Origin: Toxoplasma gondii ME49
Taxonomy: Eukaryota > Apicomplexa > Conoidasida > Eucoccidiorida > Sarcocystidae
DNA: 18,579 nt
Assembly: GCF_000006565.2 (NCBI RefSeq)
Contig: NW_017382967.1
Span: forward strand, 13,752-32,330
Reading direction: 5' to 3'
Part shown: positions 8,702 through 18,579 of the stretch, piece after piece
How the letters are laid out: each line of letters begins with the position of its first letter
Numbering within the stretch: position 1 is the stretch's first letter
Position numbers and translations under genes: made by a program
The notes under the pieces: model-generated
The model's database searches: none
What the model was told of the DNA's origin: nothing
The model's input: only the letters and a program-made list of their open reading frames with translations

Positions 8702-9738
8702 GTAGAGACTACTGCTGATGGGGTCACCGCGATGAGGTGTAGTTAGCTGGCGGCGGAGGCACTGTGTGGGCGGAACGACCATGCTTGATTTGCGGCACAG
8801 GTTCTCCCCGAGGTCCGACATCACTCGGGCACGCTCTGTCGACGTGTTGCGTTTGGTGGCGCCACAGCTGTCAGGAGGTTGTAACAGTCTGGGGTACGTT
8901 GTAAGATATTATCGCTGTATAGCCTGCCGCAGGCTGTGTCAATGTCCAGTGCTTTCACGCCGTGGCAACGGCTGTACAGGAAGGGAATATAAGGGAGAGG
9001 GATGTAGCATCTTTTATCTTTGGAGGCGAATACGACCCCGTGGAGAAACGACAACTTGTTCCCGCACCTCGATGACGTGTTGTCGGTATCCTTCAGAGAG
9101 TGAGTGTCCGGCGTGGGATGCGTGGGCCAATCGAGTTGCGGAAGCGAACGATCCGAGTTCACTCGTTTCGGAATACGCCGCTTGTGGCGTGTGGTGGCCC
9201 CACAAGGTCCTGCCATTTTCCCGTTTGAGTCTCGTTGCGTACCTGCGCGGATGGGTGAGCGGTTATTGATTGTGTATCGTTGTGCAGTCGGTCTGCGAGA
9301 GTTTTGGCTGTATTCGTCAGGCGTCGGAGGTAAGGGAAGAAACGGACGCGCGGGCGTGTTCTGCGTTTCGAGACAACTGCCGCACCACGTAGAGATTACT
9401 GCTGATGGAGTCACCGCGACGAGGTGTAGTTAGCTGGAGGCGGAGGCACTGTGGGACCGGCATGTCCATGTTATATGTGCGTCACAGGTGGTCTCCAGAG
9501 GTCCGTCGGCACTCTGGCACGAATTGTCGACGTTTGGGGTGTGGCGCCCCCTCATGGGTCGACTGGTACGCGGAAGGGGAGTCGTCGGCTGCATGCGTGG
9601 ATGTCTGAGACGTTGTTGACTGTGTGTCGTGGTGCAGTCTCTCTGCGAGATTGTTGGGTGTTTTGTTCAGGCCTTGAATGTAAGAGAAGAAGAAATTCCG
9701 GGGGCGTGTTCTGTGCCTTGGTGCAACTGCCGCACCAC
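8702..9738 (+). repeat. Sat350 short higher-order unit 4, P-Q-X
   Basis: Monomers: P4 8702-9039 (338), Q4 9040-9388 (349), X4 9389-9738 (350). X4 shares features with X2 that R and S lack (GACCGGCATGTC, GTTTGGGGTGTGGCG against GTGTGGGGTGTGGCG, GAGACGTT and TTTTGTTCAGG), so both X monomers probably descend from one event. X4 is more diverged, with GGCGCCCCC in place of GGCGGCGCC. Confidence 0.8.
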
Positions 9739-11114
9739 GTAGTGTCGGGACTACTGCTGATGGGGTCACCGCGATGAGGTGTTGTTAGCAGGCGGCGGAG
9801 ACACTGTGCGACTGGCATGTCATTGTTACGTTAGCGGCACAGGTGCTCGCCAGCGGTCCGACGGCACTCTGGCACGAATTGTCGACGTCTTGCGTGTGGC
9901 ACCGCCACAGATGTGGAGAGGTAACAGTCTGGGGAACAATTTGGGATAATCTCGCTGCGTCGCCTGCTGCACTCTGTCTCATTGCCTGGTAGATTCTTGC
10001 TGTGGCAACGGCTGTACAGGAAGGGAATATAAGGGAGAGGGATGTAGCATCTTTTATCTTTGGAGGCGAATACGACCCCGTGGAGAAACGACAACTTGTT
10101 CCCGCACCTCGATGACGTGTTGTCGGTATCCTTCAGAGAGTGAGTGTCCGGCGTGGGATGCGTGGGCCAATCCAGTTGCGGAAGCGAACGATCCGAGTTC
10201 ACTCGTTTCGGAATACGCCGCTTGTGGCGTGTGGTGGCCCCACACGGTCCTGCCTTTTTCCCGTATGAGTCTCGTCGCGTACCTGCGCGGATGGGTGAGC
10301 GGTTATTGGTTGTGTGTCGTTGTGCAGTCTGTCTGCGACATTGTTGGGTGTATTCTTCAGGCGTGGGAGGAAAGAGAAGAAACGGACGCGCGGGCCTGTT
10401 CTCTATTTCGAGACACCTCCCGGGCCACGTAGAGACTACTACTGATGGGGTCACCGCGATGAGGTGTTGATAGCTGGCACTGGAGGCCCTGTGCCGGCGG
10501 CATGTCCATGTTGTGTTTGTGGCGCGGGCACCAACCAGAGGTCGGACATCACTCTGGCACGAAGTGCCGACGTGTTGCGTGTGGCGGCGCCGCAGGTTGC
10601 GGGCTGGGATGAGGGGGTGGGGGTGGTGGTTGGAGGGGCGGGTGAGAAGTGGTTCGCTGTGTGTGATTGGCAGGTGGTTTTCCGGCGTGGCTGCTCGTTG
10701 ACAGGAAGCGACAATGAGCGAGAATGAGAGAGCGGGTTTCGTATTTCGACTCGGACGCCAGGCCATGCAGAGACTACACGTGATGGAGGTTACGTGTTGA
10801 GGGTTTGTCGGCTCGCGTCGGAAGCGGTGTGTGGGCGGTGTAGCGATGTCTAGGTTCCGTCGCCGGTGACAGGCAGAGGTCCGACGTCGCTCTGGCACGA
10901 ATTGTCGACGTGTTGGGTGTGGTCGCGCCACATGTTCCGGCGTTGTATGGTATGCGACTCGTCGAGTGCATGCGCTATGGATGAGAGGTTATTAGTTTTG
11001 TGTCGTCGTGTAGTCTGTCTGGGAGATGGTCGGGCGTATTGCCCAGGCGCGGGAGGTAAGAGAGCAAAAGGACCCGGGGGCGTGTGGTGTGTCTCGTGGC
11101 GTCTGCTGCACCAC
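9739..11114 (+). repeat. Sat350 higher-order unit 5, P-Q-R-S, mosaic first monomer
   Basis: Monomers: P5 9739-10079 (341), Q5 10080-10428 (349), R5 10429-10766 (338), S5 10767-11114 (348). The first 260 bp of P5 are diverged and resemble X2 in places (GGCATGTCATTGTTACGTTA). From about 10002 (GTGGCAACGGCTGTACAGG) P5 becomes almost identical to P1, P3 and P4. The longest open frame of the window (minus strand, 9831-10931) lies here, but it crosses all four monomers and is not taken as a gene. Confidence 0.8.
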
Positions 11115-11625
11115 GTAGCATAGAGACTAGTGCTGATTGGGTCATCGCAATGAGGTGTAGTTAGCTGGCGGCGGACGCGCTGTGCGGGTGACATGTCCAC
11201 GTTCCATTTGCGGCGCGGCCGCCAGCCATTGGTCGGACATCACTCTGGCAGGAACGGACGACGTGTTGCGTTCGGGGGCGCCACACGTCGGGATTGTCTG
11301 GTTGTCTGGCGGACATGGAGGAACGGGTGAGACATGATTCGCTGTATGCATTTGTTTTGGGCCTTCGCGGCTTGGCTGCATATGTACAGGACGGGGACCT
11401 TATGGAGACTAGAAATGGTGCTTTGCGCTTCATCGGGGGCATTACATCATGCAGAGTGCAGGTGGTGAACGCTACGGGATGACGTGTTTCCGACACGCGT
11501 CAGAGGCTGCGTGTCTGTCCTGCGATGCGCAATAACCTTTACCGATGTCTGATATCCATGCTCATTCGTTCCCGAATTCGCTACTTGCTGTTCGTGGCGG
11601 TGCCACATGTTGCGGTATGGTGTGA
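11115..11625 (+). repeat. Decayed right edge of the Sat350 array
   Basis: A P/R-like monomer (11115-11450) has a small insertion in the anchor (GTAGCATAGAGAC) and an altered core (GGAACGGACGACGTG in place of CGAATTGTCGACGTG). It is followed by an S-like remnant beginning GCAGAGTGCAGG at 11451 and recognisable to GTGGCGGTGCCACATGTTGC near 11595-11620. Similarity drops with distance from the array and the end is approximate. Confidence 0.7.
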
Positions 11626-14600
11626 CAGTAATCGGCTACCGACAATACACGGAGAAATACCAGGATGTTGCGAGGTCGCGAAATTGGTGTGCTGCGCAGC
11701 CCTGGCGTAGTTGAGGCTAACTGTTCACTGTCTTGCACTTCGTAATGAACAAGTCACATGCAGAAATTTTCAAGGTCTGCTTTCAAAGCCACCTTTGTTC
11801 GATTCATGGATCGTTATTTCTTCATCGATATTCGGATGTATAGTCCGTAGGCTTTTCTAGTCTCATTCGCAGTTTGCCATTCTGTGCATGCGCGGTTTCA
11901 ACAAATGGTGGCACACACGAAACGGTGAGGAATCAGGATTCGTCGCGGGTGTGGTTGAGATGACAACTCCCATTAGCCGCCTGCTCCAAGCCTTTTCCCG
12001 CACGCGGAGTTCGTCATTCGCTGTTGTGAGGATTCTCTGTGTCTCATGAATTTTCTCAGTAGGACGTTCTTGTCCAGACAAGCCGGTGTCGTTCGTGCCT
12101 GCGCTTTTACCTACCGACCCGTCGAGCGTTGGCATAGCTAGGGAGTGTTATGCACCGGGCCTGTTCACTGCTGCATGCAGAAGGTTAAGCCGACATGCTG
12201 TTCCCAGGTTTTTTTTCTGCGTCCGACGTGTTCGCTGGGCCGGTGTGTGAATAAATATTCGCGGCGATATGTCCACCATAATGAAGAAGATAGAAACATC
12301 ATCTGTGACCGTGCCCTCGTGGCGACTGACTATAATTTGTATGGTGCCAGGCGCGTCGGATGGGGTTGTCGAACCGTAGCTTGTGCTCCATCACGCAGGG
12401 GACGCCGGTTACGAGTCGCAATGCGCGCCAGCAGCGTCCGACTGTCTTCACTCGACCATGTGGTCGCCTGTCCGCGTCCGGAAACAGACGGCGGGCAACG
12501 GATGGTGGGAGAGACACGGATGTGACAACTATGGTGAAGACTGCTGCGTACCAGGGCGTTCTCTACGAGTACGACGGCGGGAAACGTGATGCGCTAGAGA
12601 ATCAGAGTATGGCGCTGCCGCGAAGTTGGTGCTGGAATCGCATGGGTGAAGAACATGTGAATAGTAGTCGATGCTCGGCGTTCTTGCGGTTGACAACATC
12701 CTGTCGATGACCGGGGGACCACGAACAAGGAGACTCACACATAGGAGCTTGTGGTGCAAAGACTGGAGCACGCCAAGCTATTCTCGGCAAATTACTGGAT
12801 TGATATGAGTCTGTCATGCATGCCATCGCATGGCGCTGCATTAATTGAAAACCGAGACGGCCGCTGCTGACGAACAAGATATTGGCGGACTGACGGGATG
12901 AGCGTGTCAAAAACGAACGTGTGTCACATTTGTGTTCCTTCATGGTCAGTGACTGAGAAGGTGGTGCGCAGAACAGAAGCAGAGAGGTTGGTTTCTGGAC
13001 AACGAGAAGCCGTGGGGTTGAAAGGAGGACTTGGCATTTTGGTTGCAGACGGAAATGGATTGTTGAGGGTTGTGGCCCACCTGAATGATCTGGGTGTTTG
13101 GGACAGTCCGGTGGACCTCGCCTGTTCGCACCCTAGTGTGCAATAGGAGATGTCACCTGTCGGTATGAAATGGCTGAATGGTGTCCACTTTTAGCAATTG
13201 GAAGTAAGGCACCGTGGCAGAAACGACAGCGATGGGTGATATCTCCCTTGACACTGGAGCTCGCGCGGTAGCACGAGAAAGGCATGGCGTTTGTGTTTCA
13301 GTATGTGGATGGTGGCAGAAGGCGCAGGGCGCTGCTACAGTGCGTGAATGCTCAGTGCGTTGTAGATTGTTGGCGATGGCATGCACCCTGGTGGCGATTT
13401 GCACTGTAGACGGTGGCTGGAGACGCGGTTCAGTTTTGAGATCACCTAGTGTCACAACGTTTGAGGATACCATGTACACATGGATATGAATATCAGACGA
13501 AAATACTGGCAGCAGACTCCCCAGTGTGGCTGACATTTTCTCTGCTGCAGCTGTTGTAGCGGGCAGACGGTGCATTACCAAGGTCAATTTATGCCACAGG
13601 ACAAGCTGTTCCAGAGCACAGGGCACACGCCGGCGCCTCTACTGTTTACGTGGGATGCCCTTCTCGTTCAGAAAAGGCAAGAGGCGACCGTCGTCGTTGA
13701 CCAAATGCAGCGTACGGTTTCACACGTTTCTCCTATGCGATGAGCTCGTTTCTTCATGTCATATGTTTACGTATGTGTCATCTCTATCTCGTGGCAATAC
13801 CATTGACCAACCAGCAGGTGTGTAGCAGCTTCGTTTGCGATGATTGTTACCGTCGATCGCTGCATCATGTGTGCGTGTCCCACCATGTGCGTTTCCTGGG
13901 GTGTGTTTGTGTATCGCATGTTTCCCGTGTGCGGAATCGTTACATCGACAGAGTTTGGGATTCCACTGTTACACACGGTGTAGTGTTACAGGCATCGATG
14001 TTTACCGCAGTAAGTTCATTGGATAGCTTCCTGCGCCATATCCGCCGGGGCAGGTTTTGGTTGTGTGTGGGGACTATGTGCGTGGCTAGACAGACGTTGC
14101 CGCAAGCAAACGTCAACCATGTGGGTTATGGGACTATTTCACAGGTGCCCGCGTCCAACACGATTGAACCCGTAGTGGTGAGCGGTGTCAAGGTACGTGG
14201 CCTGTGGTCCAGCCACCCGACGTCTTGTCTCTCAGAAGGTCTCTCGTACCAGCAGTTCTTCCGTACAAGATAATATACGTCTCATGGTGCCCTAAAGCAT
14301 CTTTGCCTGTCCTGGCTCAGTCCCGGCACGAGTTGTCCACGGCTTTACACTGGCTCTCACCGTGATAGGCAGCAGTCCGGAGCGTGTGTACCACCGTGGT
14401 GAGGAGTGTGGCGGAGGAACCAGGTGAGGTGCGGAGCGTCGGAGCGTCCTGCGCGTATGCAGCGGGGATGGAACCAGACGCAACAGTGCGCCAATAGCAG
14501 CAACAGGGCCAAAGTGGGTTTGAAATTTTGCGGTTGCGAAGTGTGTGACTAGATGTGCAAACTCAGCTTGAGCTTGGTCGAACACAAAAATCCATCAGTT

Positions 14601-15406
14601 CGCTTTGAATCATATTCAGCGTGCGTTAATGATAATGTCGTTGGATGCTGAATGGCAGCATTCCTTGGTTTCGCCCAAAGTGCCATGCGGTGGTGTGGCA
14701 CATTGGATCGGAGACACGAGGTCGACACGAAATGCTGGGGAAGAAAGTGTTGTTATTGCGGATGACCTCCCGCAGCTGGACGCCTGTGGCGCATGTGTCG
14801 TTCTCTCACCTACCACCCGGGAAGGCGTGTGTCAAATGACGGAGGCGAAGGACGCTGGTCGCCACCAAGAAGCGTCTGTGGTGCAGGCCCACGTCGTAGC
14901 CGCTGTCGAAGGGGATCTGGAATCTGTTGCAGTTGGGGCCGACGAGCGCTTCATCACCATGAGGGATACGGGATACTCTCTTTAATTTGCTCGCCTATTG
15001 AAATTGCCGCGGTAGTGATCAATTCGATTTGGAACAGTAATACGTTAAAAATCGCTTCCAGGTCGTTACAGTAGGCAGCTCTGATACTGTGGGGAAGGGT
15101 CATGCAATGCCTACAGTCTAATATGAGTAGATGAGCATCCAGACGCGGAGAGCGCCTCAGCCTTTACGACTGACCAAATACCAAGTGGAGTAAGGGGACT
15201 ACTGCGCCGCTGCTGCCGTTGGTGTGGAGAACCTTTGCGTGGACAGCGGACGTGCCAACCTCCGCCTCCGTTAAGAGGAATTCTGCTCAGAAGGGCGCAG
15301 TTCGTATCTTGCTGCTTCCGCCATCTCAGTACCATGTGGGAAAGGTGGATCTCTCATAACTTTTGGTTATGTGTTCTTACTGCGACTGTTTAGGCACGTG
15401 AAGCAA
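11626..15406. other. Unique gene-poor region
   Basis: No satellite, tRNA, rRNA or recognisable coding domain seen. The longest ATG-initiated frame is 177 residues (13740-14273, plus strand): cysteine- and histidine-rich, with no motif I know. A 119-residue frame at 14629-14985 (plus) has a somewhat protein-like acidic composition but a competing antisense frame. In an intron-containing genome, short exons of a low-expressed gene could hide here. Transcript evidence would be needed for any call. Confidence 0.55.
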
Positions 15407-15422
15407 CCCCTAAACCCTAAAC
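15407..15422 (-). repeat. Short telomeric motif, C-rich strand
   Basis: CCCCTAAACCCTAAAC is two adjacent telomeric heptamers read as the C strand, so opposite in orientation to the larger TTTAGGG block about 1.2 kb to the right. Two heptamers could arise by chance, but the exact unit and the nearby block make a telomeric origin plausible. Confidence 0.6.
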
Positions 15423-16624
15423 AAATTTGCTTGTACTTGCAAGCACGAGAAGAGGAGATATCCAGACGGAAAGAGTGGCTGAACCGCTAGGTGAAGCAGC
15501 GATTGAGACTGAGCAACGCTTAATGTCTGTCCTGGTGGATTGCCAGTGGCTCATCTTCGTCGCTGACGTCGCTAGCCGGCACTGAACGAAAACATCGAGG
15601 AGGAGGACGTGGGGTTGGTCACCATGGAAAATAGGAGGAATTACAGGAAGGTAGATTTACTCTGCATTCTGTCGTGAAGGACAACGTCATAAGAACTGGC
15701 ATCCTTCGAAAGCATGTGACCGTTTTTATCTCTGGTAGCATTCTGTTTACACATGTCCGCGTAGAATGAAGAAGAAAAAGAAGAGCGCCTTTTATTGCGT
15801 GTGTATGGCTGTACAGTAAAACATTTCCCGTATATTTTCTGCTGTGTATGTGAATCTGTTCTTATTTTTGTTCTCTGATGGTCAAAAAAACACAGACTAG
15901 TGATACAGCGAGAAAATGCTCTGCTTGGCTGTTAGGGGACGGCCAGTGCACACGTGGCGACTCTCATGTCTGCCCGCGTCGTCGCCCACGTCTGCCGTCT
16001 GCCCAAAAGGGAGGAACTGTTATAGGAAAGCGGAAGGCAGTAAAGCGCAAGTCAACAATCTTTAACAGGGTACTGTATGAGTCATTCAGTCTAGTGAATT
16101 TCCACAACTGTTTCCAGCTTGTGTCGGCTACTTCACCGACTGCATATACTCGCACACATCTCATATTTCGCGTCAGGAACTTTGTCATAACGCGAACATC
16201 TGTAATCACACACGTAGACACCTCAATAGCGCTGTTCACTGCGAAGAAACATGAACGCGGTTATTCTAGGTAGGTGACTTACTTTTTGTGGGCGGTCTCT
16301 GGCAGATGATTGCCCAAAGATAGATGCAGTAGCTCGCCTTCAGTGCGTGAGCGCGATTTTTACAAGTGGCTGCTTTTACTTGTGGGGGCCGAATTTTTTG
16401 ATCCTGTTCGCAGTCCATCAGAAACCGATGTATCCCTGAACAAGACAACTGAGATATCACCAACAAGAAAAACCCGTACGCTAGAGGAGCCACAGCCGGT
16501 TGCCAACTGCACTATGCGACGTTTAGGCTGCTTGTCTGCGGGATTCAGGGTTATATGTTGTTTGCAGCAACGAGCATTCACATATAAAGCCAACGCATTG
16601 CGGTTTATTCAAGGGTTTACATAA
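15423..16624. other. Unique AT-richer stretch between two telomeric motifs
   Basis: No convincing gene. It contains a purine-rich run (GAAGAAGAAAAAGAAGAG) near 15766 and a 131-residue plus-strand frame (15878-16273) with a basic start and no known domain. Confidence 0.5.
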
Positions 16625-16794
16625 CGGTTTAGGTTTTTAGAGAGCTTAGGGTTTTAGGGTTTAGGGTTTTTTTAGGGTTTAGGGTTTCCTTAGGGTTCAG
16701 GGTTTTTTTTTTAGGGTTTAGGGTTTTTTAGGGTTTAGGGGTTTAGGGTTAGGGTTTTTAGGGTTTAGGGGTTTAGGGTTTTTAGGGTTTAGGG
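16625..16794 (+). repeat. Interstitial degenerate telomeric repeats (TTTAGGG type)
   Basis: About 18 repeats of T(n)AGGG on the plus strand. The canonical TTTAGGG is common, but the T run varies from 2 to 10 and some units have four Gs; TTTCCTTAGGG and TTCAGGG are substituted units. TTTAGGG is the telomere repeat expected for Toxoplasma and many other alveolates and plants. The G-rich strand reads rightward, as at a right-hand chromosome end, yet 1.8 kb of non-telomeric sequence follows, so this is interstitial or marks an assembly join. Confidence 0.93.
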
Positions 16795-18579
16795 CGGACA
16801 AGTTTTCGCGTTGACAGACGCCAGGAGTTGGACGCAGGAGTGCAGGGTTTGTCGTTGTCTCGGGGCAGTTGCACCTCTTGCCTTTGGTTGACATAAGCTT
16901 CGTTTATAGTGCGAGAATGGGCCTGGGCCGCAGCTCATTCGGGCGGAGCTTCTGGTGGGCCGACTGGCAGGAGGCTGCGAATACTGGGGCTTTCGCTGTT
17001 TGATGGATTATGACCTTGCTGTGCTGGCTGCAGCCGCATGACACGGCGTGTGTAGTGGCGCACAGAAGACCCTGTAGCTCAGACAGAAAGTGCATCGGGA
17101 GGCTTCGGAGGAAACCAGCAGTGAAAGGAGACTGGAGCAGAGGAAGTCAGGGACACTTCGTTGTTCTTGGTGTGGAGGGGCGGCATCTCTTGCAACTGCC
17201 CAAACGGGCAGTTGCTGCGGGAAGACTGGGGTAGTGGCACGACATCTGAAAGACATGGACCGGTTTTTATAAGATTCAATGCCACTTGACATATCCTTTC
17301 GAGGGGAGGTTCGCTGACAACAGGACAATCCCGTAGGGGGAGCGGCAGAGATGGCAAACGAAGGGACTCACGCCCACTGAAAGGCGTGTCCGCCGACGTC
17401 AAGTCTTATTCAGCGCTTCGGAGTATGTTTCGGAAGGCAGCGCTTCGATTTTAGTAAGGTGTGACAGGTTTACAACAGTTCTCGAGAGGTTTGCGAATTT
17501 TGATGTGGTGGCCTCTGCGGGCCTGTCGCCTTTCCTGTGTTCAGAATGATGCGGTAGGTAGTCAGGAGTTCGTTGTTGACAACCTAATGCGCGTCCGTTG
17601 CTCGGGAGGGCGTGAGAGAGGCCAGGCAGCGGAAGCTACCTGTGAATCATGGGAAGTATGGCGCGCAGGACTCAACGAAGGCTATGAAGGGCTGTGACGC
17701 TGACAGGGTATTGAATATGGGGTGTCGCAGGTGCACATCTAGGAGGGGAAGACGCCACAGATGGCCAATAGTGCGTTCAGCAATGCCCGTCATCCCCTGC
17801 CTGCTGAAGGGGTCATTGCGTTTGTTCTCAGGCGAGAGGTGTACGCACTCCTCACGATACGTTCACTGGCGATGATTGTAGTTAGAAATGCCGTGGAAAA
17901 TCGGCAGATGTTTCGTCCATGTGCTTAGGTCCGTCGTTGATCGAGGACCTCGACTGTAGATACCCGTGATACCACCTATCACCCGACCCAGTGGAGACCA
18001 CTAGCGCGACGAGCAAAGCCTAGTCCTAGCAACCCAGCTTCGGCTGAGTTGTTATCCCAGCTGCTTGATATTCGTTTTTGGGCCTCCGCTCTTGCACAAC
18101 GACGATGTTTTCGTATGGTGATCCAGATGCTCGCAATGTTCCGGGCGATCGAGACCGGGTTGCGCACGCGGAAACATGACCATCGTGACTTTTCCACACG
18201 TGCGGGGAGGCAGTTTTTGTAGCTGTAGACTCCACGTACCAATGTTTGGGAAGCGCGGTGACCAGATCGGGTCATGCCGACGGATGAAGAAAGGCGGTGC
18301 TTCGGGTGCGGAAACGAAGACAAGGACTTCGGTGTCCTGGTGTGTGCGTTTGGCCAAACGTCAAGCGTTGGCAGCTGTCCTTCTGCACAACAGACCATAA
18401 ATCCCCAGATTAAGCCGAATAGCGTGTGAGGCGTTTACTCGTGTTGATATACGGCGGCATTTCATAAGACAGTGTCGCTGGGATGGAGTGTTGATGACCG
18501 CACATTTGTCAATTCATGCTCATGGTGTCTGAGAATTCGTCACTACCGGTCTTTTCAGCATAATCATGATGCCTCATAT
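16795..18579. other. Unique sequence beyond the telomeric block, no gene supported
   Basis: Open frames are at most about 139 residues (minus strand, 17979-18398), with overlapping frames on both strands and no recognisable domain. No satellite monomer or further telomeric repeat is seen in this part. Confidence 0.5.
17192..17215. repeat. Perfect 10-bp inverted repeat (hairpin)
   Basis: Arm GCAACTGCCC (17192-17201), loop AAAC, arm GGGCAGTTGC (17206-17215). No T-run follows and no neighbouring gene explains it, so a role as terminator or structured RNA is only a possibility. Confidence 0.75.

Larger units (their letters stand above)
4696..11625 (+). repeat. Sat350 higher-order satellite array
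   Basis: About 20 monomers of 338-369 bp, all head to tail. Monomer starts carry a GTAGAGAC-like anchor: GTAGAGAC in P, R and X (CATAGAGAC in X2), GCAGAGAC in S, and GTGGAGAA in Q. Starts are at 4899, 5237, 5585, 5923, 6273, 6611, 6960, 7308, 7646, 7995, 8333, 8702, 9040, 9389, 9739, 10080, 10429, 10767 and 11115. Q and S resemble one another in their 3' halves (GTCTGTCTG, then CAGGCG and GAGGTAAG), while P and R share their 5' ends. So P-Q-R-S fits the published A-B1-C-B2 order of the T. gondii Sat350 family (recalled, not searched). A core with GTCGACGTGT and GGCGCCACA occurs once per monomer, without GTCGAC in Q. No gene supported. Confidence 0.85.

Noticed and set aside
9831..10931. 366-residue minus-strand open frame, the longest in the window
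   Set aside because: It runs through four satellite monomers, is rich in R, P, T and S with no domain, and equivalent frames in other higher-order units stop earlier. Best explained as a by-product of the repeat.
4899..11114. CRISPR array, because of regular spacing of short identical anchors
   Set aside because: The whole ~340-bp units are related, so there are no unique spacers, and the telomeric repeats indicate a eukaryote.
12171..12180. Palindrome CTGCATGCAG
   Set aside because: A 10-bp palindrome is expected by chance in a window of this size and nothing nearby supports a role.
13740..14273. 177-residue plus-strand frame in unique DNA
   Set aside because: Longest ATG frame outside the satellites, but with unusual cysteine/histidine composition, no motif and overlapping alternatives. 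Not enough for a CDS call without transcripts.
14629..14985. 119-residue plus-strand frame with acidic, protein-like composition
   Set aside because: No recognisable family, a competing minus-strand frame at 14616-14816, and no visible exon context.
16625..16794. True chromosome terminus
   Set aside because: Repeats are degenerate and 1.8 kb of non-telomeric sequence follows in the direction where only telomere should remain.

Overview
The window looks like a subtelomeric or other heterochromatic, gene-poor segment of a coccidian apicomplexan nuclear genome, most likely Toxoplasma gondii or a close relative (Hammondia, Neospora). Two signals point there. First, it carries TTTAGGG-type telomeric repeats. 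Second, it carries two tandem satellites whose monomer sizes and arrangement match, from memory, the published T. gondii/N. caninum Sat680 and Sat350 families: a 680-bp monomer built from two ~340-bp halves, and a four-part higher-order array of ~350-bp monomers. No similarity search was possible, so species is an inference. I could support no protein-coding, rRNA or tRNA gene.

Layout: 1-1154 is unique sequence with no recognisable gene. 1155-1355 is a decayed edge copy of Sat680. 1356-4695 is a nearly perfect Sat680 array (units of 676 or 680 bp, the difference being one TTTG), interrupted by an N gap at 2559-2845 whose length does not fit the repeat period. At 4695/4696 the array passes, in register and inside a conserved GTCGAC-containing core, into a Sat350 array that runs to about 11625. 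That array is built from four ~340-350-bp monomer types (called P, Q, R, S here). Full four-monomer blocks (P-Q-R-S, ~1.37 kb) alternate with three-monomer blocks (P-Q-X, ~1.04 kb), giving a 2.4-kb super-period (P1 to P3 2409 bp, P3 to P5 2431 bp). Its right end decays at 11115-11625.

From 11626 to 16624 the sequence is unique and gene-poor, with a tiny reverse-oriented telomeric motif at 15407-15422. An interstitial block of about 18 degenerate TTTAGGG repeats lies at 16625-16794, followed by further unique sequence to the end, including a perfect 10-bp hairpin at 17192-17215.

Nothing here forms an operon or pathway. The interest is structural: all Sat680 halves and Sat350 monomers are recognisably related, hybrid monomers switch type around the same core box, both array edges are old and diverged while the interior is homogenised, and near-identical patches inside otherwise diverged monomers suggest conversion. 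Long ORFs on both strands inside the satellites are treated as by-products of the repeat sequence, not genes.
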